A stretch of DNA of 64,000 nt from Rotaria socialis (Eukaryota > Rotifera > Eurotatoria > Philodinida > Philodinidae). The position numbers were made by a program, and so were the translations under genes. Each line of letters starts with the position of its first letter. Position 1 is the stretch's first letter. Below are positions 50,801 to 63,600 of this stretch, one piece after another. The notes under the pieces were generated by a model. That model did no database searches. It saw only the letters and a program-made list of their open reading frames with translations, and was not told the origin of the DNA. The stretch lies in assembly GCA_905331475.1 (NCBI GenBank), contig CAJNYU010000915.1:1-64000 (forward strand). The letters run 5' to 3'.

Positions 50801-52693
50801 GTTGCTAATACGAGAAACGACAGCATCGTTTTACTTCTCGGATATCGAAATGGAAGTTTCGAAACACAAGAGATTTATCCAACAGGGACTGGATCCCATC
50901 CGAGTTCGATCATTGCTGGTGACTTCAACAACGACAAAATACTTGATCTTGTTGTGGCCAATCAGGGAACCAATAATATTGGATTATTTCTTGGAATTGC
51001 CAATCCAACTTTTGAAATTAAAGAGATTATTTCAACAGGGTGTTTTTCGAGACCGATTGATATCGTTTGCGGTGACTTTAATGGTGACCACCGATTAGAT
51101 GTAGCTGTGGTATCTGATGCAGACAGCAATATGCTTATTTTTCTAGGTAAAGGTGATGGTACTTTTACAAACCGAACAGTTTATTCTACTGGAATCAATG
51201 CTTTTCCTGTGTCAATAGCAACTGGAGACTTCAACAACGATACCATCTTGGACCTTGCCGTTGGAAATTCAGCGTCTCCAAACATTGTTATATTCGTGGG
51301 ATTGGGCAATGGAACATTTGTAACGTATGTGGCATATCAGATGGAAACCGGATCTAGTGTATATTCAGTTGCTGTCGGTGATTTCAACAACGATATTCAC
51401 CTCGACATAGTAGTGACGGATATTGCACATAACAGCATATTTCTTTTATTCGGATACGGAAATGGAACCTTCTTCAATCAAACTATTTATTCAGTTGGTC
51501 CTGCTTCTTCTCCAGCAGGGATTTCTGTCAGTGATATAAACAAAGATGGCTACCTCGATATTGTTGTAGCTCTGGCTGCCATAAATCAAGTCGCTATTCT
51601 TCTGGGAAGCAATGCTACTGTTTTTGATACACCTTTGCTGCAGGATGTCGGAAGTGGGATGGAACCAGTATCGGTTGCTACCGGTGACTTCAATATTAAC
51701 AGCTACATGGATATTGTTGTTGCTAATTACCAATCCGGAGATATTACTATTCTATTAGATTATCGTAATAAAACTTTTGCCAGTTTCAAAATGTACGCAA
51801 TCAAAAACAACTCATATCCAATGATGGTCGCAATCGGTGATTTGAACGATGACAATCGAATCGATATTGCAGTTAGTCTTTTAGGTGGTCATGCTATAGC
51901 ATTGTTTTTTGGTTATGGCAATGGTGATTTTACTGAATATATGACATGGTCAACTGGATCTGGATCAGGCCCAAATGCACTCACACTTGGTGATTATAAC
52001 AGTGACGGTTTGATCGATATTGTTGTTGCAGATGGACGATTGAATAACGTAGGGTTACTTCTTCGTAAGAAAAGCCAACTCTTTCTGAATCAGATCAGCG
52101 TTTTTACTGGATTGAACTCACATCCTTGTTCGGTTGCAGTTGCTGATTTCAATCATGATGGTGTCGTCGATATTGCCGTTGCTAATCAAGGAAATGACAA
52201 TGTGGGTATTTTCATAAGTCAATGGGACGGAAGTTTGTCTGTTCAAAAAACGTTTTCGACAGGAAATGGTTCAAGTCCTCAATCAATTGCAGTCGGAGAT
52301 TTCAATAATGATACGTTGATAGATTTGGCCTTTATTAGCCCAACAGCCAGTTTTCTAGGTGTTCTCTTGGGAGATGGGCTTGGAAACTTTCCGTTTTTAA
52401 TGAAATATTCCACAGGTGTCAGTTCTTCGCCAGCTTCACTGATGGTCTATGATTTAAACGGCGACGATGTCTTAGATATTGCTGTTGCTAATGCACAAAG
52501 CAATAACCTCTATGTATTCTATGGCAATGGAAATGGAAGTTTTCCGAGGTCAGAATCGTATGCGCTCAAATATGGCTCTCATCCTTTCTGCGTCGTAGTT
52601 GCTGATTTCAATCAAGACAATTTGTTGGATATTGTTGTTCTAGAACAGGGTTCAGATGAAGTGGATATACTTCAGCAAGTATGTGACAATTAA
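47894..52693 (+). CDS. Type II membrane protein with 28 FG-GAP/VCBS repeats, 1527 aa, three exons
   Basis: Exons 47894-48054, 48111-48232 and 48393-52693 join in phase through introns of 56 and 160 bp. The start MTNESISIKDKHRN gives a cytoplasmic tail of about 65 residues. A membrane segment follows (about 68-90: ILFSAFFVCIAIIIGILVV), then KECQRTF. The rest is 28 tandem repeats by hand count, most 51 residues long, of the form VAVGDFNNDxxLDIAV...NVGVFLGYGNGSF...YSTG. The D-x-N-x-D-x-x-x-D part is the calcium-binding loop of FG-GAP repeats, which build seven-bladed propellers in integrin alpha chains. GNGS/GNGT supplies an N-glycosylation sequon in many repeats. The protein ends with a Cys (QQVCDN). 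It is probably an extracellular adhesion or ligand-binding protein. A broken paralogue faces it from 53560. Confidence 0.9.
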
Positions 52694-53559
52694 GTATCTG
52701 TAATTAGTAAAATGGTATTCAATTTACGTTTTGTAAATCATTTTAAGATCGTCACAATTTTAGGACAAAAAAGTGACTGTTTTCTCTTAGCATGAGTATA
52801 AGTATTGGCTTAAAATAAAACATTATTATTTAAATATTTCTTTTTTTTATTGCTACCGCGACTATAAATATACTACATGTGCGGAAATCAAAGCAAAATG
52901 TTTAATTTCTATCAATGAACAATTTAAAAAATATGCCTTCGAAATATTTTGAAGACTAGCTGAGCTATTGCTTGCCAAATACATATAAAGATAACATTGG
53001 TGTGGACATTATAAAATGGTCACAATCGATCATACTCCTCTATCCAGCGATACTCATAAAGCTAATTCAATGTAATATTTTTTTGAAATATCATATCTTG
53101 AATTTGATACGAAAAATAATTGCTAACTTATGTTCCATCAATTTCAAATATTTTCATCAATAGCATCCAATGGATTGGAAACACAAGTTCTGCATATCTT
53201 GAATCATTTTAACTCAAGAACACTAATCAGTTATTCCAATCTTATCTCATTTTAGGCTCACCTGATTCTTAAGAAACAAGAATTGAAACCAGTAAATTGA
53301 ATCTGTCACTTTTGCCATGACACAGATGTTGATCTATTCTTTGATAGATTTAAGCACTCATTTGTCGTCCGACCTTAGTCGTTCAAAACGCTTCATCCTT
53401 TAATTGAGACTAGCGTGCGTAGATGCAGTTTATTTCAGTATGTATATAAGTCAAGAGTTTAGGAGAAAATACATTTAAATAATTATTAGTAGCACTCATT
53501 AGATGTTATAACAGTGGATAAAACAAATAAAAAAATAGTTTCTGACAGAAGTTGAATAA
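52694..53559. other. Shared 3' region of the convergent FG-GAP pair
   Basis: No gene is seen. AATAAA at 52814-52819, about 120 bp after the stop, is the likely polyadenylation signal of the plus-strand gene. The two genes converge on this 866-bp spacer, which shows no inverted similarity by eye. Confidence 0.5.
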
Positions 53560-56500
53560 CTAGCAAGTCTGTAAGAAAATTTCTAAGCTATCAGAATCTT
53601 CATTGATCACTGCAAAATCTAATTTTCTGTCTCCATTAAAATCACCAACAGAAACGAAGAAAGGAAGAGATTCATAACCCATCGAAAATAAATTCACATC
53701 TAAGAATAATCCATTACCATATCCCAGTAATATACCCACGTTGCTGATGCCATAATTAGCAACGATAATGTCTACAAACATGTCATTATTAAAATCTCCA
53801 ACTGCAACCGCTCTAGGATAAGATAGAGAACCAGTTGTAAATGTTTTTTGACTAAAAAAAGAGCCATTACCATATCCAAGAAATACACCCACATTGCCAC
53901 TATCATAATTAGTGACCACAATATCGATGAAGCTATCGTTGTTGAACTCACCAACTGTAATAGCCATGGGAGTAGAGTCAGTTAACAATCTATTTTGACT
54001 CGTGAAAGAATGATTACTATTTCTGAGAAAAATGCCCACGTTGTTTGCTCCTAAATTTACAACTGAGATATCCTTTTGATTGTCATTATTGAAATCTGCT
54101 ATTGCAAATGATCTCGGTGGTAATTCATTACCAGTTGTGAGCGCCGTTTCTTGTATAAAAGCTTGATTGCTATATCCTAGAAGTACACTTACACTACGGC
54201 CAAGCTTATTAGTAATGACGAGATCCAGTCGGGTGTCATTATTAAAGTCACCAATGGCTACAGCAAGTGGCGTGATACCACAGGAATATTCCATTTGATT
54301 TGCAAATGAGCCATCGCCGTATCCCAGAAGTATACTTACAGTGTTGCCACCATAATTAATGACAGCGATATCTAGTCAAGTATCGTTATTAAAATTACCA
54401 ACAGCTACAAATACTGGCACCGAGCCACTTGAGAATGTTACTTGATTTGTAAAAGACCCATTACCATAACCAAGAAATATACTTACAGTGCTCTCAAGAC
54501 CATTGGCGACAGCGATATCTAATCGGTTATCGTTGTTAAAATCACCGACAGCTACAGATCTTGGCGAGGAGCCAGTGGAATATTTCATTTGGCTTGCAAA
54601 TGTGCCATCGCCATATCCAATAAATATACTTAAAGTACTGCCATTAAAATTAGCGACAGCGATATCTAGCCGGATATCGCTATTGAAATGACCGATAGCC
54701 ACAGATATCGGTGAAGAGTCAGTTATGTATGTCACTCGGTTTGTAAAAGAGCCATTACCAAAACCACGAAGTATACTCACACTCTCATCATTATAATCAG
54801 CAACAGCTATATCCAATTGACTATCGTTGTTAAAGTCACCGACAGCTACAGATATCGGCAACGAGCCACTTGAATATGCTACTCGATGTGTAAAAGAGCC
54901 ATTACCGTAACCAAGAAGTATAACTCACAGTGCCATCATCATAATCAGCCACAGCTATATCCAATTGACTGTCGTTGTTAAACTCACCGACTGCTACAGA
55001 TCGTGGTGATGTGCCAGCTGAGAATTTAATTTGACTTGTAACAGAACCATCGCCATTTCCAAGAAGTATATCTATATAATTGTTATACATAGTAGTCACG
55101 ACAATATCTAGTCGTTCATCATTATTAAAATCAGCAATAGCGACTGATTTTGGCCAAGGATCAGTTGAATATATGATTCGTTGGGGGAAGGCTCCCGTTT
55201 TATATTGAGCAAGTATATCTATATAATCAGAACTATCATAGGCAACAACAATTTCAGAATATCCATCATTATTGAAATCGGCCAAGCCAGCAGTCACTGG
55301 AGCAAAATTGAAACTTACATCATAAGCTGTTTGACTTTCAAACATTCCGTTGCTGTTTCCCAGTAAAATAAGAAGGTTTTTACTGTCATGATTCACCACT
55401 AAGATATCTACGTGCTCGTTTTTATTGAAGTTATCAATGACAATCGAGTAAGGATGAGATCCAAATCCAGTTGAAAATATCATCTGGTTTTCAAAAGTAC
55501 CATTTCCATATCCGAGAAGGACCCCTATGCTATTAGTATATTCGTTTACAATGGCGATATCTAGTAGGCCATCTTCATTGAAATCGGAAGTAGAAATACT
55601 ACTCAAGTGAGCACCAGCGCTAGGTGCGAATGTAGTTTCCTTTTTCATGGCTCCTCTATCATAGCGAAGAAGAATACTAACAGTGTTCTCATCCCAATTG
55701 GCAACGGCGACATCCGGTCGGGTATCATTGTTAAAATCACTGACAGCTAAATGAAGGGGATAAGCTCCAGTTGAAAATGTCTCTTGGTTGGCAAAAGAGC
55801 CATTTCCATAGCCGAGAAGTAGACTTGAAGTATTTTGACCACCGTTCGTAACAACGATATCTAGTCGAGAATCGTTATTAAAATCACCGATAGCTACCCC
55901 AAGTGGATTATCACCAGTCGAATATACAATTTGACTTTGAAACGAGCCATTGCCATATCCGAGAAATACACTGATCATGTTTTCATAATAATTTGTAACT
56001 ATAATATCTAAACAGGTATCATTGTTAAAGTCAGCCACAGCAACAAATATTGGGTAAGCTCGAGTTGAGTAAGCCACCGGTTTTCCAAAATCGCCACCCC
56101 CCAATCCGAAAAGTACACTTACAGTGTTGTTACCAAAATTAGTGACTACAATATCAAGTTGGTTGTCCTTATTAAAATAGCCGTAAGCTAAACCAAATGG
56201 ATGAACACCAGCTGGATATGTCGCATGCTTTGCAAAAGAACCGTTGCCAGATCCAAGAAATACACTTACAGTGCTGCTATCAAAATTAGTGACGCAAATA
56301 TCAAGTTGATTATCATTGTTAAAATCATTAACAGCTAAATAATATGGCGTATTACCTGTTGCATATATTTGTTGTTTTGCAAAAGTACCATTACTGAATC
56401 CGAGAAGTATACTTATAGTATTGTCATGATGATTTGTAACAGCGATGTCCACTATTCTATCGTTATTAAAGTCCCCAACAGCAATAGATAAAGGAGCAGT

Positions 56501-57827
56501 GCCTGTGATAAAATCCACTTTGCTTGCAAAAGATCCATTGCCATATCCAAGAAGTATACTTACAGTGTTGCTATGCAGATTGGTGACTGCGATGTCTGCG
56601 ACGGTGTCACGATTAAAATCACTCGCAACGACATAGCTTGGACGATTGCCAGTTGGATATTTTGTCTGAATTGGAAAGAATTCATCATATCCGAGCAGAA
56701 TATCGATGGTGTTCGTATCATTGTTGACGATAACAAGGTCTAAACGATCGTCTCTATTTAAGTCACATATAGCAAAAGAGATTGAAGAAGAAGATCCTGT
56801 CGAATACGACGTCACATTTGCAAAAGAGCCATTTCCATATCCGAGAAGTATATCTATATTGTTACTGCCATTATTGGTAACAGCTATATCCATTCTATTG
56901 CCCTTATTGAAATCAGCAATACCAATAGAATATGGAAAAGCAGTATCAAGAGAGTAGGTCGTTTGACTTGTAAAGTTTCCGTCACCTTTGCCCAGAAACA
57001 CACCAATACTTTTATTACCATAGTTAGCAACGGCGATATCTAGGATAGCATCATTATTTAGATCACCAACGGCAATCGATAATGTATTGGAATTGGAACC
57101 AGTTGAAAGTTGTTTTTGAGTTCCAAAAGTATCCCTACTATTTCCAAACATTATACCAACATTGTTTGCGCCATAGTTGGCGATAGCAAGGTCCATATGT
57201 TTGTCCGAATTGAAATCGCCACTAACAACCATGAAAGGGAAAGAATCATATCCCGTTGAGTATGTAGTTGGACTTGAAAAATTCCATTGCCATATCCAAA
57301 AATGACACTAATACTCTGCGTACCATAATTAGCAATGACTATATCTTTTCCTGAATCATTTTTGAGATCTGTCACGTGGACCCAAACAACTCGGGATGAT
57401 CCAGTTGAAAGCTCTATTCGACTTGGAGAGGATCCAGTTTGGAATTCAAAAAGTATAATGATATTGTTTGTACAGAAATTCGCAACGATGATATCTAGTC
57501 GATCATCGTTGTTGAAGTCACTAACAACGACCATGTACGGGCGAGATGCAGGACCAGTAGAATACGTCACTGAGCTTGTCATATTGCCCCTATCATAACC
57601 GAAATAGATACCTACATTGTCAGCAGCATAATTTGCAATAACAATATCTACCCAACCATCATTATCAAAGTCACCAATGGCCACAGATCGAGGGCTATAC
57701 GTATATTCAATTTCATTTGGGATCATTTGTTTGAAATTCAGTTGACATTTTAGGACTAAATATAACACAAGAATACAGAAATAGAAACTGAAAAATATTT
57801 TAGTTTGACGATCATTAGTAGATTGTA
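53560..57827 (-). pseudogene. Broken FG-GAP/VCBS repeat membrane protein, convergent paralogue
   Basis: The last large exon appears to begin at 57827 after a 3' splice site (TTCTAG). It reads STNDRQTKIFF into a membrane segment (FFSFYFCILVLYLVLKC), then repeats to a final FLQTC. Counting across the breaks gives 28 repeats, as in the plus-strand neighbour. Many are 48-49 residues, and adjacent ones are more alike than in the neighbour, for example SVAVGDFNNDSQLDIAVADY near 54960 and 54800. One frame shift lies near 57230-57290 and another near 54915, where an extra T interrupts TVSILLGYG. An in-frame TGA lies at 54374-54376, where FNNDTRLD would be expected. Upstream exons were not found. It may be a recent pseudogene; sequencing error remains possible for single-base shifts. 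Confidence 0.8.
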
Positions 57828-59811
57828 CTAGAATTGCAAAATCACGATGAAACTCTGCTTAGATTGGTCGAATTAAGACAACCAGATATCAGAGGCTTCA
57901 AGTTCTTTTCAACAGAATCTCGTTCAATTTCATGAAATCCATTATTCAGAATACTTTTGCACTTTCTTGCATAGAGTTGAACATTAATTCGAGCATTACA
58001 AACTGGTTCTAACTAAGCCTTAAAAACTAATATCATCTCTACCTTACAAGCAGCACCATGATATAACATACAGTTCTAAAAGTAGAATTCAGTATCGATA
58101 AAAATGCTATGTCCTGTACTCTTCATTAGAACTGCTTAAATATGCTACATAACAGTATGTTTACTCAAATGTCATGTTTAAAATGCTATAACACGATAAT
58201 ACACAAGAGTCAGTGTATACATTCAGATGTGACAGCAGGAAAAAATGTGGTGTCGATGAGTATTTGACTACTAGCGTTACAATAAAGACAGAAAAATATG
58301 GATTCTGCAAAAAATAAAAGCATCACCTTAAAGACTTCTGAGTATCAATATCTATTTATTCTTTTCTGCTTGCCCTTCATGAGAAAATCATCTAAATTTA
58401 TTTCTTGTTCTTTCTGAAGTGTGCAATAGGTTGATAAAAATTCTTTTTAAAAGTAAAGAAGTAACTTGTTTTAATGAAATATTGTGTACCAATTTTTCCA
58501 CGGAACAAAGTGGTAATGAAATCAATCATCGTAACATTTTGCTCTGAACTATCAGCCGTAAACATGAATTAAATATATACACACATCCTTTTTAGCCCGA
58601 CATCTAGGTGCATGACAACAAACAGCTATTTCGATTTGTGTGTACTTGTCGTGCTGAAGACAAAGAATAGAAAACAAGAAGGACATACCTTTCAGTTTTG
58701 GTGCGGTGAAGCAAACTACTAGTATACCCATATAGTCACAGCTATACTTGTGAACATTAAACATCCAAAGGCAGGGTTATTTGTTAAATTCACTATTGAC
58801 CAGAAGTAACGTCTCCTGAAAAAGAACAACAAGCGCTATATTGAACATCAAAAGAAAGACTCAGACGAACCCATTAGAATCATGCAAGTTTCTATTCGAT
58901 CAACGGTACTATTTTGTTAGTTTCTTGCATTTGAGTCAATATAAATTAAGTTTTTCACCAGCATCGATAAAAATATTCTTTCAAGAAAAGGAACCCTAGA
59001 TCAGTGTGGCATCAGTATTCATGCGAGTCATGTCAGTTTACGAGGAGGCTGTAGTACAGAAATAATTTATCTTTTACAGAAGTGTATATGTATAGCACAT
59101 TTCCAATACTCAACGGCTTCTACAGTAAATTCCCTATAGATTGATTGAGTCTAATCGCTCGATTTTACTATTCAGTTTAAACGCTTTGCTAGTTTTTAAC
59201 AACATATGTTTCGTAATATCAGCAAACTGCCCAAGATTTTTACCAATAAAATCATGTACCCGATCAAAACAGATCGGTGAATACTATAAAATATTTTAAA
59301 AACTGCTGTGCTGAATGTTAGCTTAATCCATTGATACTTATTTAGTACTTTCAATATCTGTTTAAACTTAAAAATATTGTTAACTTTTTAGTTTTCTATT
59401 GTCTTCTATGAATCATATCAGTCGTAAGATATTAAATTTCTTCTGACGGTGAGCTTTTTAAAAATATTTGACTTCCGAAAGACATTCATCTTCTNGGGCA
59501 CAAGATAATACAGTTATCTTGTACCTAAATTTTCAAGATCTGTTAACATATCTGTACCTTGTATCTTGACCAAGATCTTGCTTACAAGATGTTTGTCTAG
59601 GGGCAGTTTTATACTTTCGCGAATACTATGAGTTAGGGCCCGTGAACTACAGCTGTAAATTTTTAGATTGTGGTCCAAGCAGATAAAAATGTTGTTGGGT
59701 TTCAGAATATCAATTCTATATCAAAGATGTTTCATTCTGTTCTGAAAGTTTAGCGAAAAAAGTCATTGAAATTCTTTGTGCCACAAAGCCCCATTTTCTC
59801 TTCGAATACAC
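57828..59811. other. Intergenic DNA with a single-N gap
   Basis: Nothing coding is supported. The first exon of the minus-strand FG-GAP gene, if it ever existed, should lie here, but no TM-proximal exon with matching phase was recognised. An N lies at 59495, directly after a 38-bp word that recurs at 61797-61834. Confidence 0.45.
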
Positions 59812-60108
59812 CCAGGTCGATCGTTTCGATTACCTGGTACTGTGGGAACCGGCTGTAAAGATACGGAAAAATTACCGTATTCCGGAGGAAAACACGTTAT
59901 GTCGCTGGAATCTGGAAGCAGTGTTCCAATCGGGCGAATTTCGGAGTTTTCCCCGATGGTATACTGTCAGTTTCTGTCGGAAAGCACTGGAAGTTGACGA
60001 GAATGCACCGAAAAAAATCCAGGAATTTCCGACGAAATACTACTTTCAGCTTCCAGCGATTTCCCGTGTTTTCCGGTCGTTTCCAGTCGTACCGCCACGA
60101 CCTGATGG
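59812..60108. mobile_element. GC-rich MITE, CCAGGTCGA-ended family (copy 3)
   Basis: It starts CCAGGTCGATCGTTTCG and ends with CCACGACCTGATGG, an imperfect inverted match. It shares GGAATCTGGAAGCAGTGTT with the element at 5641 (GGAATCGGAAGCAGTATT) and is far more GC-rich than the flanks. Frames through it on both strands are by-products of the composition. Confidence 0.6.
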
Positions 60109-60378
60109 AAAATCGAATAATCGATTGCAGAGTTACTAAGATTTCTACGAATGAACATAAAATCTTGAAGTTAATTAGGAAACTATTTGTCCTATAGACT
60201 AATGGAACAAGAGAAAGAAAGCAATCATTTCTAAAATGTGGGGTGCAATCTTCTAAGTAAAATCGACTTTCTAACTGTCACCAGAGAGTTATTCAACGTT
60301 GTATTATTTTTCTTCTTTCTAGATTATCACTATATGTCATAACTTAATCAATGTAGCAGCAGTTAAAGTGAACTAAAC
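60109..60378. other. Short intergenic stretch
   Basis: AT-rich sequence between two MITEs, with no feature recognised other than the left target duplication of the next element. Confidence 0.4.
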
Positions 60379-60644
60379 ATAGGGATGCACCAGTACCAGT
60401 ATTTTCCTAATACTTGTGAATCCGTAAATGAAAATGATAAGATGGACTGAAGAACGTTCACTTTATGTTATCAGCCAGTGGAAAAAGCAAGATTGTGCTG
60501 TTACACGAAGTTTTAAAACTGAAATTTTTTACTCAAATATACACAGAAACCTGATGGTAGAGGAAATTACTTGATTAAACAATAATTATTTCTAAAAAAG
60601 AAGACCAGTAGACCAGAATAATTACTGGTACTGGTACATCCCTA
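60379..60644. mobile_element. hAT-type MITE (third family) with 8-bp target duplication
   Basis: The 266-bp element starts (A)TAGGGATGCACCAGTACCAG and ends TACTGGTACTGGTACATCCCTA in pieces that mirror the start. The octamer AACTAAAC flanks it on both sides (60371-60378 and 60645-60652), with one extra A at the left boundary. TAGGGATG ends and an 8-bp duplication fit the hAT superfamily. No coding capacity. Confidence 0.8.
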
Positions 60645-60652
60645 AACTAAAC

Positions 60653-63600
60653 GTAGTCGTACAATCAGAAAAAATAGAATCTTTTTTCACAGAATAAGCT
60701 GTTGCCAGATACAATCTTCGTACAAAACACATAATAAAAACAAGCTTTATCTATAAATTTATTCACTTGACTTTTTTAAAACCAAAAATCGTGTTGGATG
60801 AATGTGATTAAAGTATATTACAGCAGTGCAGTCATCCGCCTCCTTTCGATTTGGACACTGATAGCGTTTCCATCGAAAGGGCCCAATGCAGTTTACAAAG
60901 GCTTTATGGTGTCTTTTTAGCGAGATTTTTCAAAGTGAGAAGTTTCAAACATTAGCCGACTGTATGTGAGGCTACCAATTTATTTAAAATAAGACTTTAT
61001 TGTTTGTATTTTATGTAGGCAAAATTTTAATCAATTTTAGCGGGAAAAAATCTGTCTCCAGATATAGATGGTTCACTACAAACAAAACTTACTCATGTTC
61101 GTTGGGCATAACGACAGAATATATTTCACCTGGGATAATTACGTGGCTATATATTAATAAGAGAAAGTAACAGCTTTAACAAATAATAATGCTATTTTGA
61201 ATAATAAAAATAATAATAAGGATAACGATCGAGGAAAAAATATATAATAAGCGACCTAAAAAACAGAAAGAGAAGACAAAGTCTATATAAAATAGTTTCT
61301 TCTTTGGATAAAAGCGATTCACTTTTTTCGCAAATCTGCGTTTATTTCTTTCTGACTGTATCATAGCGTCCGCCATAGTTAAAAACTTAAAATATTGAGC
61401 TACTCAATTTGTGGGTTGGGTGCGCACCTGGATGTGAGTATTGGCGAGAGTTTTTCATGCCCTGAATGAAAAATCAATAGTTTTAACAGTTTAAAGTAGC
61501 ACCGAAAAGTATTGCGGATTATCTATTATCAACCCTACACCCTCAGTAATATTTACATCTAATTGTACAGATTCAACCCAATAATTTTGCTGGATCAGCC
61601 ACCCACAAAATGATTTAATTGAATAGAAAATAAAATTCTATTTTTAACACAACCAGTTTAATGCTCAGCACAGATCAGAGAACGAAATCGGCGCTAGAAA
61701 TATTTTCGAAGATCATGATAACTTTACTTACACTTCAAGATTAGCTATTTTCACGGAGTATAGAAAAATCATCCTAGCACTTATGATTGCGAATTATTTA
61801 AAAATATTTGACTTCCGAAAGACATTCATCTTCTTCTTGCATTCTTGTTATATATTACGTGTTTTATGTGGCACTTATGATTTAATCTATCGAGGGTGTT
61901 TTACATTTGATACAGAAACATTATGTTGTTTATATGCACATTATTAAACAAGAAACGCTGTTTGTGTGAAATTAGTCATACAAGTAATTTCATTTTGAAT
62001 GATACTGTCGGGCGATAATTTTTTTTTTCATAAGAAAAAAAATAGTGTCGCATCGGTTATTTTATCATATGCTATTAGAGTAGCTCCAGTAATATTGGCG
62101 CACAATCAAGCAATCAAGCAATGTAAATGAAATGCGCTGTAGAAGACATTCACTTGTATTCTTTTCTTTCTATGCAGTGAAATAAATAAAATAGTTTACT
62201 ATTCAGTCACGACCATTTTTTTTATCAAATAACAGAATTGCTACTCAAACATACTAAGAGTCATTTGAATTTACAGCTAACATAAAGGACTTCATTTCAG
62301 AATGAAAATGGGTCTGTGAACATGAGAGGTAGATATTGATATACTTAATACGAACACTGTTGTGTAAAAATTGGAAGACAATTGAAATCAAGTTAAGTTT
62401 TAGCAGTGTCTCATTTTGTAGGAAGGCGTTGACGATATATTTGATTCGGTACGCTTATTTATGCGCGATCGAAACTTGAGTGGAGTTGTTTGTAACGATA
62501 TGAATCATTAAAAATTGCTTAATAATGTGTTAGATTTCAGTTTATAAACTTTTGGTTTACTGGCTTGTCTCTTTGTTGAGTAGACTTTGAGTGTAGTTAA
62601 TCTGTAGTTTGTCAAGAAAGGTGGTTGTTTCTCAAGCTCAATCCCTCTTTTCTGAAAAATTCGAGTTCTTTTCTTTCACTCCTAGTTCAGTTTGAAATAA
62701 ATAAAAAAAACAGATAGAATTAACTAAATACAAACAGAAATGTGATTTCTCTACAACTCAGCAACATCTATTGCTTTCTACAGCGCCGAAATTCAATTAT
62801 AAAGACTAAAATCGAAGAATGCCCAAACGAATTTGCGTTCGTTTCAAACCACGACTTTTAAGAAGGGCGAGAGTGTTGGAATGAGAAGTGTCATAAATTC
62901 TATAGAACTTTCAGAACCTTTCTAACTGTATCATTCAAAGGGCATGGTTCTTACAAATGACATTTCATTTCTCTGGAATGAAATATTGTCTGTTTGTTTT
63001 ATATTATTCAAACTAAGAGCGTCGGTGTAGAGTAAGAATTGCCATTCACATCCACCCATATCTTGCAAATATCTTTCATGTATTGAACGCCTTGGTTTCT
63101 ATCACACTCCATAATTGGTCACATTTGTGTGAGAATTTTTGTTGACCTTTAAATTCCCTACGAAATCATAGATTACTATACACTCGATGAAATGAAAGAT
63201 GTAGAATGAGCATAAAAGTCTATGTGTGAGTCTTTATTCATTCTTGAAGATCCTAATTTGATTTAACACCAATTTTGCGGTGTTTGGACACTCATTCGTC
63301 TGTATCTCCTGTTGCATCTTCGTCAACTGAACAATGTCAATAGATAACTGATACAAGTTTATTACGTTTTGGCTCTGAGTTAGGCCACTACGTATGTTGC
63401 ATGAACTTACAATTCCGATGGCATTCGTTCGCATCTGATTATTAGTTCTTTCATTGCTTGTTATATGATTGCTCGAATGTCGATTTCATCGCATCTGTAA
63501 GGAAAAATAATAAAAACACGAACAGATCAAATATTGATAATGTTTTCAATAAAGTATCAAGTCAACATCGGATAAAACGGAAGCAAAATGAAAGACAATC

